Assembly: GCA_017311315.1 (NCBI GenBank)
Contig: CM029642.1
Coordinates: 21,804,359-21,868,358 of the forward strand
Reading direction: 5' to 3'
DNA: 64,000 bases
Source of the DNA: Dendrocalamus latiflorus
Taxonomy: Eukaryota; Streptophyta; Magnoliopsida; Poales; Poaceae
This document shows positions 21,703-32,430 of the stretch, one piece after another. Numbering within the stretch: the first letter of the stretch is position 1; every line of letters begins with the position of its first letter. The notes under the pieces are model-generated. The model was not told the DNA's origin and ran no database searches. It was given only the letters and a program-made list of their open reading frames with translations. Both the position numbers and the translations under genes were made by a program.

Positions 21703-23317
21703 TAGAGGTGGGAGTCAGACCGAGCCATTTCGTGCCAGCCCAAGCCCGGCCAGCAGGGCATAGTCCAAGCATGGTCCGGGCATACCATTTGGCTAGCTGG
21801 GTTGGCATGTCATAGATGAGGGCCGGGCTGGGCCTGAAAAGTTGGCTCGACGAGCGACTCGGCCCGGCTCACGTGTGGCGTACTGTGCTCAGGATGGCCC
21901 GACACAGAGGGCACGACCGGCACGATGATGGCTACCACGCCTCCCATGTGGTCGTCTGCCTTGATCTCGCCGCCTCGCCTCCCATGTGGCCGTCCGCCTC
22001 GTCCTCGCTGCCTTGCCTCCTATGCGGCCGTTCACCTTGACTCCTATGTGGTCGTTCACCTTGGCCTCACCGCCTCACCTCCCGCATAGCCGTCCACCTC
22101 GGCGCCTCACCTCCTGTGCGGCACGGTTGCCTCAAGTTGCCGTATCGAGAGGAAGGAGTTGGGGTGGCAGTCGCTGGTGGATGGGGGTGGGAATGAGTTA
22201 GGGTTTTGGAGGTATGATGTATATATGAGATGAGAAAAAAGATGAGGATAGTTGGATCTTTATTCAATGGATGAAAAAATAGACGAGACTTTCTAAAATT
22301 TCAGTGAACCGAACAATACCCAGCCTTTTTTGTTACGAGCATTCAAAGATCGATCATTATCTAATTTATAATTTCTTTCCCTGTCCATTAGTTTTATAGT
22401 AACATTTCGAGGCGCGACATCGCAACTGCACCACAAATGCACGCATAGCTCTCACAGTCATGTGGGTCTGAGGATGTAAGGGACCACTTATCATTAGAAA
22501 CAAAAACCATGCGGGTAAAACACTTGTAGGCTCAGCCGATCTTCCACCGTCCATATGGGATCCAGCGGCTAAAGAAGGGTGGCTCATGTGGACAACTGAT
22601 AGTGGAGTGTACAGAAAGGGGATGATGTATTTGAAAGTTCGTAGATCGAATGGTTGATAGATGATAAGGGAGTTGATCCAATGGTTAGAAGCTATCATGT
22701 TAAAACGGAACCGACGCATGTTAAAAACTACTTTTTATCAAATATGTCAACCAAACACTTTATCGACAAAAACTCGTTTTAATTTTTCTGACAAAATAAA
22801 AGTTGAAGAGGTTCGACCTAATCTAGACTATATCCAACAATTAGACTCGCCAACCGCACTTTGCCCTCAATAATTGCTCATGTCCGGTATACAACAAACT
22901 ATGGCTCCTAGCAACATGTCACAACCCATACGAGTGCTCATGCAATTGTTTTCGGTTTGTCCTGAATTTCTGACCAAGCCTCTGCCGTAACAACAAAAGG
23001 TTTTTTCCAAGTAATTCACACAAAGTTCGGAGGTGGAATGACATGTGACAATGGCATGGAATTTTAACTAGGTTTTTAATGAGATGGACACAAAACGAAT
23101 GAAGATGGCGGCCGTCACCACCATCGCTGCCGCCGCCTACGCCATCTATAGTTACTTAGGGTTGGATTAGGGCCGGTATGACACGGCATCAGCCTATTGG
23201 GGTTTGGACTATGCCTAGGCCTAACTGGAGGCGAGGCGGACCGTTATGGCACGATGCGGCCCGAAGCACGGTGGATCCGTGCCATGCTGGTACGGTCCAG
23301 TCCAATTCCCACCTCTA
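21703..23317. mobile_element. hAT-type element, 1.6 kb, perfect 8-bp duplication
   Basis: Ends TAGAGGTGGGAGTCAGACC and, inverted, TAGAGGTGGGAATTGGACTG. Flanked by GGCACTAG at 21695-21702 and 23318-23325. Both flanks inside the ends are GC-rich with GGCCCGGC-like words. 21960-22200 holds CCTCGCCTCCCATGTGGCCG-like degenerate repeats. No hAT transposase domain was found, so it is non-autonomous. 22270-23100 is unremarkable filler. Confidence 0.9.
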
Positions 23318-23399
23318 GGCACTAGGCAACGTACATACCATCATTTTTATCAGTTTAATGTTTAGGCTATCTTTTTTACAGTTCCAGAGTGGATGCTTA

Positions 23400-23790
23400 A
23401 TTTGCTAATGCATGTCACCGTATGCTATCTTTGTGGTAAGCATATAATGGCAACAAAAAACTGTGCTGTGCAACAAATGCACTCAAAACCTGACATATGC
23501 TGAACAATCGTGTAGGGTAATTGCTTCAGCAAATCAAGTTTCGATATGAATTCTAAATAACCTGTTTCATCGATCATGCATGAAAATGTGATAGGACCGG
23601 TTGTACTGGAAAAACAATCTTACTCACTGAATGCACTTGCACTGTTGGTGCAGGTTGCTGGTCCTTACAATCGGATGGTATAACTGTGGAGAGAGCCAAG
23701 TTAATTAGCTTCTGCCATCCAAGACAACTCTCGAGACACATCGCTCTAGAGCTCCTACTTACCTACTCAAAAGTTGTATGGAGTTTTCCT
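23400..23790 (+). promoter_or_regulatory. Diverged upstream block of PHAS-like unit U6
   Basis: Carries the block words GCTATCTTTGTGGTAAGCAT, GTGCTGTGCAACAAATGCAC and GCTTCAGCAAATCAAG. The expected CTATAAGAG is not recognisable at the usual distance. The nearest TATA-like word is GGTATAACTG near 23676. Confidence 0.4.
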
Positions 23791-24120
23791 CAAAAAAAAT
23801 GGTTGTATGGAGTTTTCCTCATAAAAAAAAAGTTTTATGGAGTTATCCACTGCAGTTGCAACAAGCAAAATTTCCCTTTGAGAAGATGAACATCTGCCGT
23901 TCCATTTGTCCGTGTCAGATATACGTAGGCTTGTGAGCCATCGGGACTGCTCGACATGCTGGGCGCGCAGATGCTCCAAGTGCTGTATAGATTTCTTGGT
24001 GCAGGATGAACCGCTGTACACGTTGAAGCTCGCGACGTGAGTTAAGTCAGCGCCGGCAGGTCCGTGCGATCGAGAAGGCTGCTTCTGCCAGCGCGCAGGG
24101 ACGGCGCGCGGACAAGGTGA
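23790..24120 (+). ncRNA. Putative 21-PHAS-like unit U6, weaker target site
   Basis: The tail (CTGTATAGATTTCTTGGTGCAGGA) and the region around the target are collinear with other units. The site has additional changes and the core promoter is poor, so this member may be inactive. A local duplication TTGTATGGAGTTTTCCTC occurs at 23774-23820. Confidence 0.4.
23926..23947 (+). other. Degenerate miR2118-like target site, U6
   Basis: TAGGCTTGTGAGCCATCGGG followed by AC. It has five mismatches to the complement of miR2118, including one in the seed-facing half (C for G). Confidence 0.45.
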
Positions 24121-24300
24121 AGTTCTTATTCTCACACAGTCAGCGCCGAAAGTGTCATTGTTTTTAGGTGCATCGTCTAATATGTACTACTTATGTTTAG
24201 GGTAATTTGCATTTGCATATATGATTTTGCTTTCTGTCACACACCAAGATGTGTGTTTTGCTGGTGGTCAAACCTAACTATGCAATTGTTGAACAGTAAA

Positions 24301-24739
24301 GGCATTCTCGTCTCTAAAAGTTAGTTTCTGAAGTGATTGATTCCTCCACTTTTAAGTTAGATCATTTACCCTTTCACAACCAATATGTGATTATTCTAAC
24401 AATTTTCTATTCATATATTGCTGTCTCTCAGCTGTTAACCGCTCTTTTACCGTATACCAAGGATCTCTTAGGATCACGGCCAATAGGCCGTTCACATAGT
24501 AGTGTCCATGGGGACAAACTCTTAGTACTGTATACCAATGCTATCCTTTAGGGTCACGGTCTATCGGACGTTTACACACTAGTATTTATTAGGACAGATA
24601 TGTTAGAAACGGGCTCTGATACCACTTATTAGATTATAAGCGCTTTCTTATTCCCAAAAGTTAGCTTATGAAGTGAGAACTTCTTCACTTTTAAATTAAA
24701 TCTTTTGTCTTTTTATAATCATATAAGATTATTTCAACA
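24301..24739 (-). mobile_element. TRIM-like miniature LTR retrotransposon
   Basis: Two similar terminal repeats of about 100-114 bp (24301-24401 and 24626-24739). On the minus strand both begin TGTTAGAATAATC or TGTTGAAATAATC. Directly inside the minus-strand 5' repeat is TGGTATCAGAGCCC (24624 down to 24611), the primer-binding site for initiator tRNA-Met used by many copia-like elements. The internal part is about 220 bp and noncoding. LTR, primer site and tiny interior define a TRIM. The terminal repeats have diverged, so it is old. The outer boundary of the left repeat is uncertain. Confidence 0.7.
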
Positions 24740-24744
24740 GTAAT

Positions 24745-25690
24745 GAGACAGAAGACTATGAGAATTTAATTGGACCTGTAGTTGTCGTGCATGGGCACGG
24801 ATATTTAATTTGGACGTGTGTCCATGTAGAGAAGCTGCGCGCTGGTTGAAAAAAGTTTAATTTTGTGGAAATGGATGGCCGCGCCAAGTTACACTAATAA
24901 CCATTTTTCAGTTTTTTTCCCGGACTCGATCATTTAACGCTTAGCAGATAGTACTGATCTTTTGCGATCGATCACTTCTTCGCTCAACTCTGGCGTCACC
25001 GGAGGTGGAACTTTTCATAGTCCTGAGCAAACGTTTTTTTTTTAATTTTGATCATTTAGTATTTCTTTTGTAAAAATAAATCTTTTCTTAAATTTAGAGA
25101 ACACGATAAACGACATATGCATCTACCGTCTTAGCTCGGTAGGAATGCAGACGCGGGAACGCCGAGGCAGCCACGCGCGGGATGTCCCTACCGAGCTGCC
25201 CACGTGCGGAACGTCTCGCCGAGTCACCATTTTCGCGGGAGGTCGACCGTAGTTGTACTGTTTACTCATTAATTAGCGCTAAATATAATTAATTAGTACT
25301 AATAATAATTATTAATTGTTAATTAAAAGTGCTAAATTAATAGCATTTTATTTGTATTGCTCGTGAAGACGGCAACGGCAGCATAAGGAATTTTATTTCA
25401 TTATTGTGCAACTTTAGGTTTAGATTTTATATATGCAAAAATATGTCAAGTAAATTAGCAAACCATGCATGACAAATCGTCTAAGCTTCAACTTTTAAAA
25501 ATAAGTTGTGGAAATTTGTCATTTTTGTTTTCTTCTCAATAATAGTTGGAATGAAGAAAGTGCGAAATGCACAGGTAAATGCTTTGGGTATTTGATGTCC
25601 ATTCTTTGCAAGACACTAGAATTTTTGACCGACGGTGCTTCACCCTTGGGAATTGATTGTAGTAAGGAGAATGTAAGTACATATATACAC
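24745..25690. other. Intergenic, AT-rich with a GC-rich patch
   Basis: 25120-25260 is GC-rich with repeated CCGAG/CTCGG words. 25260-25340 is a TTAATTA-rich tract. No coding region recognised. Confidence 0.4.
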
Positions 25691-25700
25691 AATGAATACC

Positions 25701-25760
25701 CGAACAGTTCATTACTAATATTTCATGCGTCCTCGAACAGTTCATTACTGATATTTCATG
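25701..25760 (+). repeat. 27-bp tandem duplication
   Basis: CGAACAGTTCATTACTAATA followed by TTTCATG occurs at 25701-25727 and 25734-25760 with one difference. Confidence 0.85.
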
Positions 25761-25806
25761 TAAGTGCGGAATAAATTTTAGCGGCGAATTTCTATGGCAC
25801 ATTAGT

Positions 25807-26028
25807 GGTGCAAGTGAAATGTTGTCCAAAATTTTCAGCTCATTTGAATAACAAATACTTGCTTGTATGGTTGGCAGAGACATACTGTACACGATTTTTG
25901 TTACATGGTAAGGAATGAATTCCAGCACGAATTTGAATGACTTACGATACCGGTGCAAGTGAAAGTCTTATGTGAAATTTTCAGCTTATTTAGATAACAA
26001 ATGCTCGCCTGTATGATCGGTGAAGACA
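25807..26028 (+). repeat. 77-bp direct repeat, 145 bp apart
   Basis: GGTGCAAGTGAAA ... TTTTCAGCTCATTT ... ATAACAAATACTTGCTTGTA ... AGACA at 25807-25884 and again with changes at 25952-26028. Noncoding. Confidence 0.8.
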
Positions 26029-26179
26029 AACGGCGTAGGCGAAATTAAAGCGCGTGTATTGACTTTCATTATTTTTGTTGCATAGACCGAAGTGAACCAC
26101 GCTGAGGCTAATGCATCGAGACATGTGGAAAATGGATAGCTAGAGACTAAGACTCCGACAGTATATGGAGGCAATCACG

Positions 26180-26400
26180 ATTTGTTCAATGAATGCCAAT
26201 ATGCATGTGACACCGTGTGCTATCTTGTGGCAAATAGCAACAGAAAGCTCTGCTGCGCAACCAATGCACTTGAGACTTTACATGTGCTAAAAAATCGCGC
26301 ACAGCTGGGATCATATTATACAGTTCGGTACTATCAATTGCTTGGGCAAACAAGTTTGTTGATATGCAAATTAGATACTAGCTAGCTAGCTAGCTTGTTC
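26180..26400 (+). repeat. PHAS upstream block fragment (U7)
   Basis: TGCTATCTTGTGGCAAATAG, CTGCGCAACCAATGCACTTG, CAGTTCGGTACTATCAATTG: the conserved upstream block without a following TATA/site pair. The stretch 26400-27200 contains no recognised gene. A CTATACAAGG near 26841 followed by a purine-rich leader could be an unrelated promoter. Confidence 0.45.
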
Positions 26401-27413
26401 GGAAACTGGGAAAAGAACAAATTGATTAACTGCATGGGGGAAATCATGCGCACTGAATGCTAAATGCACTTAGCTAGTGTTCGACGAGATTTTGTACATC
26501 CCAAATATAATTACATGAGATAACACATGCAAGTGCTAGTTGAAAATGCTTGTGCATGCTATTCAAGAAGCAAGGAAAATTGCATGTAGTACAACATGCT
26601 GTTTCATGCTATGTGCATGCATGCATGTATACCTATCAGCTAGCCCTCCCGAGTCAAGTACATGTGCATGGATACGTACATGCATAAATACGTACTAGCC
26701 ATGCAGCTCAGGTTAGCAAATGTACGGCTCTCACGTGGCGTGTTTTGCAACGCGGACGTGTCCGATATTAGATGAGAAATGCAACCGATAAGCTCCGTTC
26801 AAGATAAGGCCCTGCAGTTCAAACTCCTAATCTCCAAGGCCTATACAAGGCGCCCCCATCCTCCAAACAGAGGCAGGCGGATCGACAAACGGACGGAGCA
26901 GAGGCAAGCCTTCTAGTTTCTAGTAGGATCAGCTGTTTGGTACATAATCAGGTGTAATCTTCTTCGATTGTGCAAATACAGAGATGCATGTTAGATGCAA
27001 TCGTATGGACTCGTGAGTGATATGATAGGCCCGGTCATTTCAGTCAACTCGCCATTTGCAAATATGAAATAACACAAATCACACAATATACCTTAAGGAT
27101 ACTACCTGTGATCCGGTGCAAATTGCCCATGCATTCAAGCCAAATCAATACAATTGAATATGAAACTCCTTACGAATGGGGCCGAATATGTATCTACTTG
27201 AAACTTCACATGTGTCCAACCATGCTATAGGATCATACTGTACAATTTGGCACAACCAATTGCTTCAGCAAATTAATTGACTGGCCTGGGGGAAATCTTT
27301 GCGCACTGAATGCTAAAGCTCATATGGTTGTGGAATCGTATAGTACACCTTTGGGTAGCTAGACCGGAAGAGCCAATTAAGCCAATCAGCTCGGGTGGAG
27401 AATGTGTGTGTGC

Positions 27414-27426
27414 TTATATATAAGAG
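27414..27426 (+). promoter_or_regulatory. TATA box of PHAS-like unit U8
   Basis: TTATATATAAGAG, about 195 nt before the site at 27616, followed by CTGCAGAGCTCACGAG, comparable to the shared GCAAAGCTCACAAC leader. Confidence 0.55.
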
Positions 27427-27449
27427 CTGCAGAGCTCACGAGCACAGAC

Positions 27450-27720
27450 ATTATATTACAGGAAAGCTATTGCATGCTCTGGTACACAGGACACACGTTC
27501 TCCACTGCATGTGGTTGTACTACAAGAAAGTTGCATGAAGTACGTCTACTGCATGCAGTCAGTCCAAGCAAATTTTCCCTTTGAGAAAACAGGTCTGGCT
27601 AGCTATGGCAAGTGTTAGGTTTGAGAGGCACCGGGAGTGTTTGGCATGCTCACATGAGACGAACAGCTTGGGCCTATCATCAGGGCAGCAGAGGTGGAAA
27701 GACTAGATGCCTAGTCTGGA
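27450..27720 (+). ncRNA. Putative 21-PHAS-like unit U8
   Basis: Diverged member with TATA box, leader, target site and GACTAGATGCCTAGTCTGGA in the tail region. The conserved TTTAGATATTTTGG word is no longer clear. An upstream block fragment lies at 27210-27280 (CAATTTGGCACAACCAATTG). Confidence 0.45.
27616..27637 (+). other. miR2118-like target site, U8
   Basis: TAGGTTTGAGAGGCACCGGG followed by AG: five differences from the complement of miR2118, one of them (C for T) in the seed-facing half. Confidence 0.5.
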
Positions 27721-28320
27721 CAGTTTTATCCAAGACGAAGTGCATGGCATGCGGTGCTTGTGACTTGCGCGATCGAGCTCTCTATAAGAAATCTCCCACT
27801 AGGATGCAAATTAACCGGTATGTAGTAAGTCGCTTCTTTCACAATCAGGCATGCCTTGTGTCTCTTTCCATCTACTGAGATCCATGGTCTCATTCATTGA
27901 TCGGTTTGTAAGTATTGCACAGCACGATGGTCTCATTCTATCTGCTTGATTACCGCTGCTAGTAGGCCATCCATACATCCATAATGCATGCACCATCTAT
28001 CGAGGTGTCTCGATCTCTGTGCAATGAGATGCTCTGCTCAGTTGGGCTTATGGCTGAAAGTTTTTGGCTTTTTTCACTGTAGCAGCTGAAAGAAAGTACT
28101 GCAGCGGCTGAAGATGCACTGTAGCAGCTGGAACAAGGTAATGAGAGTTGAAATAGGCTGAAACAGGATGAACGGACAGTGTGCATTAAATAATGAAGTT
28201 CACAATGGCATATTAGTCTTTCAGGAAACGCACGGTTGGCAATTACAATACATGGTAATGTACAACTACGCGTGCGTGACAATTACACGAGCAACTTACA
28301 TGCGAGTACCGAATCTAGAT

Positions 28321-29200
28321 CTATGCCACCAACGACGCTACTATCCAGTCACATGTCATGTCCATTAGTGCAGCGTCAGTGGCCTGCGGAAGACAAGGCG
28401 GGATGAACATGGGCGGTTCAGAAGGTCCCACGGGCTGGGCTGGCTGGTTGGGGGCCACCCTCACAGCCAACTCGCGGTCGATGATGAAGTTGTGCAATGC
28501 CATGCAAGCTGTAATGATCACGCTTTGCTTGTGATACTTGTACTTAGGAATCTTATCGAGTATGTGCCATTTGCCCATGCACATGCCAAAGGTGCGCTCG
28601 ACGACGTTCTGCAGTTGTGAGTGCCTGTAGTTGAAGAGCTCCTGCATCCCCACCTAGATCCTCCCATTGTTGAATGTGGAAAGATGGTACCACGTGTTGC
28701 GATATGGAGCGAGGTACCCCAATCGGTTGGGATACCCGGAGTCGATGAGGTGGAACTTGCCTACATCAAAAAAATATTGGTTAGTACAAGCCTTGCAATG
28801 CTAATTAAAAGAGTGTATTACCTTCTAGGGGATGTGGGAAGCAGTCACCATACTTCGCCAGGGTCTGTTGTAGGATCTGAGCGTCATGCACTGATCTCGG
28901 CCAACCGGCGCACACAAATGTAAAATGGCAATCGAAGTAGCAAATGGTGAGGACATTCTAGCTAGCGTAGCCATGCCTATTGAAATGACCGCCTTCTCGT
29001 CGTTAGAAATGATGACTTTTACGTGTGTGCTATTAATAGCACCTATGCAGCTGTTGAAGTGTGGATAGAATCTCTGTTGCACGAGCCTCGGATGCAATGT
29101 CTGGTACGTTGGATCGGAAGGTGCAATTATGTGAGAAGCAAGGGCCACCACACTGTGGAGCATATCGTTGAACCTCTTGCAAATGGTACCTGGGAGTGCT
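28321..29200 (-). pseudogene. PIF/Harbinger DDE transposase, broken
   Basis: Reading from high to low coordinates: YPHFNSCIGAINSTHVKVI (near 29060), AGWPRSVHDAQILQQTLAKY (near 28890), an intron with GTAATAC donor and TTTGATGTAG acceptor, GKFHLIDSGYPNRLGYLAPY (near 28750), NYRHSQLQNVVERTFGMCMG (near 28620), and ACMALHNFIID (near 28510), stopping at 28321. The family normally has GAIDGTH with the first catalytic Asp; here it is Asn. In-frame stops occur near NVLTICYFD and after NNGRI, and a frameshift separates the first and second blocks. The related Asp (LIDSG) and Glu (VVERTFG) are kept. Inactive copy. Confidence 0.85.
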
Positions 29201-29529
29201 CAAATCGGTTCATTCCTTGTCTTTGTGATTAAGGCACCCTGCAGGTCTACAAAAAGAGGGCCAACGCTTTTTAGAACAAACTTCCCTACATGACTGCAGT
29301 CCATAAGCCACAACAAGTGTGTCGTGAAGCACCTAAAAAACAATGGGCCTCATACTGAACATGTTGAGGCAACACTCCTCATCAGCAAGTTGTTGGGAAA
29401 CCCACGGCCAACCAGCCACGACCGGCACTCTTGGACAGGCAAGTTAACAACGTCGGTGGTGGTGGCGGCAGCATAAAACATGGCAAGGGCCACGGCTGGG
29501 ATGAACAATGGCCACCCACTGCCTACACT

Positions 29530-30110
29530 CTACATTTGGTTATTAAGATCTTGTATGCCACTATGAGCTTCTCCTTGTGAGTACGCCTCCTCAGAACTAC
29601 TGCTTTCTGCCATTACTGCAAAACCAAGAGATGGCAGCATGCATGTTACACGAACTGAACACACAGCAGCATGCATACTCATACACAGCAATGGAAAATA
29701 TTGATGGTAGCATGCATACTCATACACAACAATGGAAAAGAGAAGGCACTGATACACAGCAATGGAATGTGAAATGACACTCATACACAGCAATGGCAAA
29801 TGAACTGAATGAACTAAAATGTGAAATGTTTACATCACATATGACGCAAGTAAATACCAAATGCAACAACAAATATTATGAAAGTCTGGTGCACACTCAA
29901 CTCACTGGTAATGAACTGCAGTGAACGAACTGATCGAAATGAATTGAACAAACTGAACGACACGCATTGGCAATGAACTAAAGTAAATGAACAAAACAAA
30001 CTGAAGATGAACTAACGGCACCCTCTCCTCACAGGTCTCCTCTCCTCTCCCATGTACGCCTGATCCAATCGAGTTGACCCTCGTTGGTTTCTATTGATAG
30101 GAAACTGTCA
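29530..30110. repeat. CATACACAGCAATGGAA and GAACTGAA repeats within the Harbinger element
   Basis: ACTCATACACAGCAATGGAA-like words recur at 29675, 29726, 29751 and 29780, followed by repeated GAACTGAA/AATGAACTGA. Noncoding spacer between the two element genes. Confidence 0.65.
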
Positions 30111-30316
30111 TGGCACTCTGCCTTCATGAAAAGCTGGGAGGCATAGTAGTACTCGTTGCTTCCTTAGGCAGCCCCTGCTTCTTTCACCATCTTCATCAGC
30201 CTCAGCAAGTCTTCCCTTGTGGAATGCAACTCAGGGATGTCACACCCAAGCCGGAGCCCCGAGTGGATGGCATGAGACTCCTCTCACATAGGTCCACCAA
30301 CCGCTTCAGCTAGACT

Positions 30317-31018
30317 TCATGGTCGACGCGCTTCCCTGTCCGACTGCTGCTCTGGTACACTGGTGCAGGGCATGGCCTCTTGCTCCCAGATGACCCCGCC
30401 ATCTCCTCTTTGGCTTTCCGTGAGGTCCTCGGCATCCAGGCCAATGTCATCCACACCCGGCACGAATGCACACTCGCTCATGGTGGTGGTGTTGCCGAAG
30501 ACGACTTCCAGTAGGTCCTCGTTGTGAGCAAATATGGCCCTGAACTTGCGCATCGCCGACTTTCCCTGCAATGGCATGATGTTACATTACTCCATCATTG
30601 CGGCTTTGTGCACGGCGGAAGTAATACAAAGAGCAGTGCACTTGCCAATCGGAACTTACTCCACCCGCAGCAGCCAACCAATCATCCTTGCGTCGATGCA
30701 GCCAGTGTTAGGGTCCACGCCAAGCCCCGTCGCATGAAGCTTCAATCCCTTCCATTTATTGTAATCACGACTCAGTTTCTCCCACTTGTTCTTCATTTTC
30801 TTGCTGGTGTACGATAAGCCAGTTCGCTCTATGAACTTACGGAGAAGATTTTGCTTGCTCAGCATGTTCAACCGTGAATACGGCCAGTTTTGTGCCTCCA
30901 CCTCCTCAGTGCATACTTGTAGGAATACATGTGTGTTCTCATCACTCCAGGTAGCCAGGGCCATCTGCAGCCGTGGCAGCCAAGTGTGATAGCAAAGGTG
31001 GTGGACATGCTGGAGCAA
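30317..31018 (-). CDS. Myb/SANT-like protein of the Harbinger element
   Basis: Exon 31018-30660, an intron (GTAAGT donor, TTGCAG acceptor, 94 bp) and exon 30565-30317. The first exon has the Myb/SANT-like fold signature: ATWSDENTHVFLQVC, then LSKQNLLRKFIERTGLSYTS, KKMKNKWEKLSRDYNKWKGL, and TGLGVDPNTGCIDA. The second exon has the usual F-R-..-LLEVVFG and acidic tail. In PIF/Harbinger elements this protein binds DNA and helps bring the transposase to the nucleus and the ends. No stop was found inside the Myb region, so it is better kept than the transposase. The 5' start is uncertain; a GC-rich exon at 31120-31530 may precede it. Confidence 0.65.
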
Positions 31019-31119
31019 ACATGGTAGCTAACCATACCCATCTCTCCACGCAAGGGAAGTAAGCTATAGACGAAAGTACGGGCAAGGGAAAGGGTCTAAC
31101 CTTAATGGGGGCGAGGTGG

Positions 31120-31530
31120 TCACCACGAGGAGTCTGCGCAAGTTGCTAGGCTAACTCGACGGGGACCTCGCCCGAGCTTGTGAGTGGTCACGATGGAGGG
31201 ACCGCGCGTACGCGACCAGAGGCAATGCAGGTCATGGACGGCGAGGCTCGCCTCGTCGACCCAACCAAAGATTTTGGATCCGCCGCAGGACTCCGCGACC
31301 CCAGATCTACGACTGCCCCACAGTGAGGCCGCCGCTGCCGGGGTAGGAGTGGCCACCGCAGAGGGGGTCGCCACGGCCGGCGGGGGAGGGGGTGTAGAGA
31401 TGGCGCAATCACTAGACGATGGGTGCAGGGGGCATCCATGGGTGGGGAAAGCGTAGCTGCTTGTGGGGTGGATGGTGTCATGTAAATGCGGCTTTGGGGC
31501 TCTAGAAGAAGCCGCATCCAATGACACACC
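31120..31530 (-). other. GC-rich 5' segment of the Harbinger element
   Basis: Open in more than one frame; one frame gives alanine/proline-rich residues (SAVATPTPAAAASLWGSRRS). It could be the 5' exon or leader of the Myb-like gene. No recognisable domain. Confidence 0.35.
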
Positions 31531-31639
31531 ACTCTGGCTCCGAGCTACTCTGGGCTTCTTCAGCCAAAAGCCATCAGCCCACGGCTAAAAGCCCACCTGA
31601 GCGCAACGTGAAAAGGAGTACTTGTAGATGTTGGAACTA

Positions 31640-32430
31640 ATCTTGACTCATAATATGTAATCGTGTGTCAAGTACTTGTAGAAGTTGTAAAGTCATGGTC
31701 GTAAGTCATATTCGGAGGAGTACTATAGCATCATACTCGGATGAGTACTGTAGTGTCATACTTGAAGGCGTACTGTAGATGTCATACTTGGAGGAGTACT
31801 GTAGCGTAATACTCGTAAGAGTATAGTAGAGTTATACTTGTAAGAGTAATGTAGTAGTCAGAGGACTACTAAAGTGGTCGGTGCTAGGAAGACATGTGTG
31901 GTCGAAGTGCCGCGGTAGGTGCTCGGAAGACCTACATGGTCAAAGTGTCGCACTCGGAGGACCTACATGGTCAAATCCTGCGTGTGTGGTCGTAGTGCCG
32001 TGGTCGTGGCGCCTATGCGTGGAGTTGAAGTGCGTGGCTGTGGAGCTGTGGTTGAACGTCAGTGCGCGATGTGTGTAGGAGTTGTGGGAAGATGAGGCTA
32101 GTAAAATCAGATCATAGGTAGTTGTCAGAGTCCGAGTCATGTGGTTATAGTGGGTGAGTGACCTGCATGTGTGGCCCAATTGTGTCTATTTAAGCCTTGT
32201 AATCCGTGGTCGTAAGCTGAACGTGATTGTAGCATGCCGTGGTCATAAGCTGAATGTGGTCGTAAGCTTAACATGGTTGTAGCATGTCGTGGTCGTAAGC
32301 TGAACATGGTCAACAACTGCTGTGGTCGTAGCCGTTTTCAAGCCATGGTCGTAAGAGTGTCTGCTGTGGTCGTAAGCTTGTCTGATGATGTGGTCGTACA
32401 GCGTCTGCGATCTGAACGCACCTGAAACTG
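31640..32430 (+). repeat. Degenerate tandem repeats (GTACTGTAG / GTGGTCGTAAGCT)
   Basis: 31640-31870 repeats GGAGGAGTACTGTAGTGTCATACT-like 30-45-bp units. 31870-32410 repeats GTGGTCGTAAGCTGAACGTG-like units of 25-45 bp. The TGGTCG core recurs at 33189-33320 and throughout 47750-50180. Confidence 0.75.

Larger units (their letters stand above)
28036..31602 (-). mobile_element. Decayed PIF/Harbinger element with two genes
   Basis: Holds a DDE transposase remnant and a Myb/SANT-like gene, the two-gene set typical of plant PIF/Harbinger elements, both on the minus strand. The edges share GCTCAGTTGGGCTT (28036) and, inverted, GCTCAGGTGGGCTT (ending 31602), then GGCTGA. This suggests imperfect terminal inverted repeats. 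No TTA/TAA duplication is visible, so the true ends may lie slightly outside. Confidence 0.7.

Noticed and set aside
3648..27637. Whether the AGGCATCGGGAG sites are miR2118 precursors or NBS-LRR P-loop codons
   Set aside because: No complementary arm that would form a miRNA hairpin was seen nearby, and no P-loop (GxGGxGKTT) frame surrounds any site.
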